This document shows, piece by piece, positions 60,740 to 64,000 of a DNA stretch of 64,000 nt. How positions within the stretch are numbered: the first letter of the stretch is position 1; each line of letters begins with the position of its first letter. The notes beneath the pieces were generated by a model that was not told the origin of the DNA, made no database searches, and saw only the letters and a program-made list of their open reading frames with translations. The position numbers and the translations under genes were made by a program. The DNA is taken from the NCBI RefSeq assembly GCF_000471905.2, contig NW_006496103.1:412450-476449 (forward strand), read 5' to 3'. Source of the DNA: Amborella trichopoda (lineage: Eukaryota; Streptophyta; Magnoliopsida; Amborellales; Amborellaceae).

Positions 60740-61855
60740 CTCCTGTTTCATTTAAAAGAAGAAATAAATCATAGATTAATTAAAGAAAAGTTAAGATCCC
60801 CACAGATACAGAAAGAAATTGCTTCTTTTCAACAAAAATTAGAAAGTGATGTATGTGATGAAATTCCAAATTCTTTTTAGAATAGGAAACAACATATAAT
60901 GGAATTGCCATATGAACCAGACTTTAATGAAAAGTCTATTCCAACAAAATCTAGGCCAATACAGATGAATAGTAGGTTGCTTGAAATTTGTAAAAAAGAG
61001 ATTCAAGACTTACTTGATAAAAAGTTAATCAGGAAATCTTACTCCCCTTAGAGCTGTCCTGCTTTCTATGTAGAAAAAACAACTAAATTAGAAAGAGGGG
61101 TCCTTAGGCTAGTAATCAATTACAAGCTTCTAAATAAAGCGTTAAGATGAATAAGATATTTGATCCCTAATAAAAGGGATTCACTTAACAAGCTTTATAA
61201 AGCTATTGTCTTTTCAAAATTTGATATGAAATCTGGGTATTGGTAGATCCAAATAGTTGAAATGATCATGATAAAATGACATTTACTATATGTTTTGGAC
61301 ACTATGAATGGAATGTCATACCATTTGGGCTAAAAAATACATCTTCTGAATTCAAAACATTATGAATGAAATCTTTAATCCTTATAGTACTTTCACTATT
61401 GTATACATTGATGATGTTTTAGTATTTTCGGAATCAATTCACCAGCATTGGAAACATTTATACTTATTTCATAAAGTTATTTTAAATGTTGGGTTGGGTT
61501 GGGTTGGTAGTTTTAGTTAAAAAGATTAAGCTCTTTCAAACTAATATTAGATTCATCGGACATAATATCCACTAAAATACAATTGTTCCAATTGATCGTG
61601 CTTGACAATTTGCTGATAAATTTCGCGACGTTATTCTTTACAAATCTCAACTTCAAAGATTTATTCGCAGCCTTAATCATATCTCGGACTTTTATAAGAA
61701 TATGGCAATTGACTGCCAACCATTATTCCAAAGACATCGCAAGAATCTGCCAGATTGGGGTGAGGAGCATACACAGGCAGTAAGGAAGATTAAACTCAAG
61801 ACCAAACAACTGCCTTGCCTTGTTTTTTCTCATCCAAAAGCCTTTAGGATTTTCT
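60740..61855 (+). pseudogene. Reverse transcriptase and RNase H start of virus copy 2
   Basis: Blocks: IPTKSRPIQMN and CKKEIQDLLDKKLIRKSYSP (60940-61050), AFYVEKTTKLERGVLRLVIN with NYKLLNK, FSKFDMKSGYW near 61214, and VYIDDVLVFSESIHQHWKHL near 61400-61460 with the polymerase active-site box. From about 61670 SLNHISDFYKNMAIDCQPLF leads into the connection/RNase H part. Sequence then changes to palindromic tract 3 at 61856. The family uses RT/RNase H to copy pregenomic RNA to DNA. Broken fossil, no working enzyme. Confidence 0.85.
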
Positions 61856-62200
61856 AGTTGTATACAATTATATATGTAAGCAATTGTAAACAATACAATA
61901 TAATTGTATACAATTGTAAACAATACAATATAAATGTATACATTTGTAAACAATATAATATAATTGTACATTTGTAATAATTGTAAACAATAAAATTGTA
62001 CAAAATTGTAAAATTCTACACAGTTGTATTGTATATAATATAATTATATTATAACAATATAATAGTATCAATACAATTATATTATATACAATTGTATACA
62101 AGTGTATTGTATACAATGTAATAGGGAGTATCAATACAATTATATTATATACAATTATATACAATTGTATACAAGTGTATTGTATATAATATAATAGGGA
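61856..62200. repeat. TACAATTGTA palindromic repeat tract 3, right border of virus copy 2
   Basis: Starts with GTTGTATACAATTATATATG and continues in the palindrome variants up to about 62200. The first 120 bp resemble tract 2 near 54785-54960 in order, including CAATTGTAAACAATACAATA. It directly abuts the RNase H end of the virus copy. Confidence 0.85.
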
Positions 62201-62511
62201 CTCGGTTTCTATGGGGCCAAACCCGCATATGTAGAAATGTGGGCCCATTAATAAATATATTGTTGAGATGGATTTTTCGACTTAATTTTTAAGGACATGT
62301 AATCTCTAACATAGAGATCATGAATATAAAAACATAAGTAATTTTAAAAACTAAAAGTAATAGTTCTAGTAAGAAAATATTTGGACCATTAGTTTCCATT
62401 TTTTTAGATGGAACACCTACTTGCACCCATCTTTAAGATGGATGCTTTACACTTTTTGGACGGCATAGATAGTCATGCGGTCCAGCCTGCATGACGCAAT
62501 TTTCCATATAA
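62201..62511. other. Spacer between palindromic tracts
   Basis: 310 bp, no gene. It opens with a GC-richer stretch holding a short inverted repeat (TGGGGCCAAACCC...GTGGGCCCA, 62211-62250). Confidence 0.4.
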
Positions 62512-62613
62512 TAGTATGCATTATATATAATTGTATACAATTGTGTATTGTATTGTATACAATACAATACAATTGATACTATTATATTGTATTGTATAAA
62601 ATTGTATACTAAC
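62512..62613. repeat. TACAATTGTA palindromic repeat tract 4
   Basis: About 100 bp of TATACAATTGTGTATTG, GTATACAATACAATACAATT and similar variants. Confidence 0.8.
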
Positions 62614-62864
62614 CTACCACAACAACCATCCGCTATAGCCATTATATAAGGTAACTATTAAAGATGCCTTTCACATCACAAATACGATATAAAGCCTACT
62701 CAAAATACATAACGGTACCATGAAATGATTCTCAGTTCTCTTCCAAGCGATCCAATAAAGACTTGGACTTTACCTTCAAAAGATTCGTTCTTATCTACCA
62801 GCTATCTGAAAGCTTTGTTTATAAAACAAGATGTTGAACTCTACTAGAGGCATTCGAGTCCTGA
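62614..62864. other. Spacer before the foldback element
   Basis: 250 bp; I see nothing recognisable in it. Confidence 0.4.
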
Positions 62865-63676
62865 CTACTCTCTCTCTTGCTCTCTCTCTCTCTCTCTCTC
62901 TCCCGTTCTTTGACATTAATAGTTCTCTTTGTAAAAATTACAAGTAATTTGTACAAAGTGTGAGACTAACGTTAGTAAGTGTGGCTTCCAAGCATAGCTA
63001 AAGCTAGAATGCTCTTGTATGTATTTATTTGTTTCTTTATGGATTTCATTATGAATGTATTTCGCTTTGATCAGTTATTCATTTGTTTCTTTATGTTATT
63101 TCTTCAATAAATTAGAATTCTGATTGATTCTAGTCCTAACAAGAAGAGTAAAGATGTCTTGTTCTTGTCATGCTTTTGTTTTGATAGTTTAATTATTATG
63201 ATATGTTTTATGATGAATAGGTATCCTTTGTCTTTGATTTAAATTTAAATGGCTATTCCACTAAACCCTTAGGTGTCCCGAAAAGACTGAAACTATTAAA
63301 TTTGCTATTGTATGATCAGGGATTTTCTTTATAAATAGGCTGTAGCATACATGATCATGTTTTGGATGATTTTTATGATTTGGTGTTCAATCATTCTATA
63401 TATATTGCATTCATTTATAGGATCACTAACATTTTGAACAGGATCATTCAAAATCCTAGTTTATTAAAGAAATAACATAAATGAGCAAATGAACATACAA
63501 TATTTAACTGATCAAAGGTGAAGTACATTCGTAACAAAAATACCTAAGGAAACAAAGAAATATATGCCAGAGCTTACTAGCTTTAGCTATGCTCATAGGC
63601 CAAACTTACTAACCTCAGTCCCACACTTTGTACAAAATACTTATAATGTTTACAAAGAGAATTTTTGAAATCATAA

Positions 63677-63711
<35 letters not shown>
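62865..63711. mobile_element. Foldback element with inverted arms of about 270 bp
   Basis: Left arm about 62865-63135 and right arm about 63437-63711 are reverse complements with scattered differences. Both start CTACTCTCTCTC (from outside), then a (CT)n run, then TTCTCTTTGTAAA, TTGTACAAAGTGTG, GTTAGTAAGT, AGCATAGCTAAAGCTAG and ATGTTATTTCTT. The 300-bp loop is unrelated spacer with no coding. No target duplication was clear. The (CT)n/(GA)n runs at the tips may be part of the element or its target. Could be a MITE with long TIRs or a foldback transposon. Confidence 0.8.
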
Positions 63712-63997
<286 letters not shown>

Positions 63998-64000
63998 TTA

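Larger units (their letters stand above)
55200..61855 (+). mobile_element. Endogenous pararetrovirus copy 2 (petuvirus/florendovirus-like)
   Basis: Parts in order on +: movement protein, coat-protein region split by a TIR element, CCHC zinc finger with acidic tail, aspartic protease, reverse transcriptase and the start of RNase H. This is the gene order of Caulimoviridae with one large polyprotein, as in Petuvirus and the endogenous florendoviruses of angiosperms. No LTRs and no integrase are seen, as expected for this family, whose host copies arise by illegitimate integration. The right end meets palindromic tract 3 in the RNase H region, so the copy is incomplete. Broken in many places: an old fossil with no working frame across it. 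Confidence 0.85.

Noticed and set aside
61723-62248. Two - strand frames of 82 and 126 codons
   Set aside because: Repeat tract 3 translated, plus antisense of the viral RNase H start.
62873-62902. (CT)n and (GA)n as separate microsatellites
   Set aside because: They are mirror tips of the foldback element's inverted arms, so they are included there.

Overview
This window looks like plant (angiosperm) nuclear DNA made almost entirely of old mobile elements. I recognise no host protein gene, tRNA or rRNA. The evidence is plant-type Ty3/gypsy LTR elements (one chromovirus of Tekay/Del type and at least two large Tat-like elements), endogenous pararetrovirus sequence of the petuvirus/florendovirus kind, hAT-like TIR elements and long AT-rich spacers. 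Every coding stretch with a recognisable family belongs to an element and is decayed. LTR pairs differ by roughly 10-15% by eye, so nothing here looks like a recent insertion. The many old insertions plus florendovirus-like fossils would fit a slowly turning-over genome such as an early-diverging angiosperm, but that is a guess.

Layout, left part (1-40917), near-balanced base composition: a nested stack. Element A (+ strand, Tat-like Ty3/gypsy) begins left of the window. Its 5' LTR ends at 1210, gag lies around 2840-4440 and protease around 5780-6387. Inside its protease region sits element D (6388-16400, - strand), a chromovirus with 2.7-2.8 kb LTRs, initiator-Met-type PBS, PPT, gag, protease, RT, RNase H, integrase and chromodomain, bounded by a 5-bp near-duplication (tacac/tacat). 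A resumes exactly at 16401. Element B (18733-35171, - strand, 16.4 kb) is a relative of A with LTRs of about 2.6 kb. Element A, or a close relative, continues from 35172 to its 3' LTR (37824-40917).

A and B share an unusual plan: gag, a retropepsin-like protease and a charged coiled-coil-like region, with no RT, RNase H or integrase that I can recognise. In B this is followed by a convergent ORF region on the opposite strand and several tandem-repeat arrays (35-bp, 45-bp and others). They look like a large non-autonomous Tat-like group that must borrow RT and integrase from another element.

Right part (about 41.6-64 kb) is strongly AT-rich. It holds a 126-bp tandem repeat just outside A, long unrecognised spacer, a 1.9-kb hAT-like element with 8-bp TSD (49986-51910), four tracts built from the palindrome TACAATTGTA, and two pieces of endogenous caulimovirid: a short older one (about 53440-54415) and a longer one with movement protein, coat protein, protease and RT regions (about 55200-61855). 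The virus pieces abut the palindromic tracts. A 1.4-kb TIR element is inserted in the longer virus copy (57324-58731). A foldback element with arms of about 270 bp (62865-63711) and an (ATT)n microsatellite close the window.
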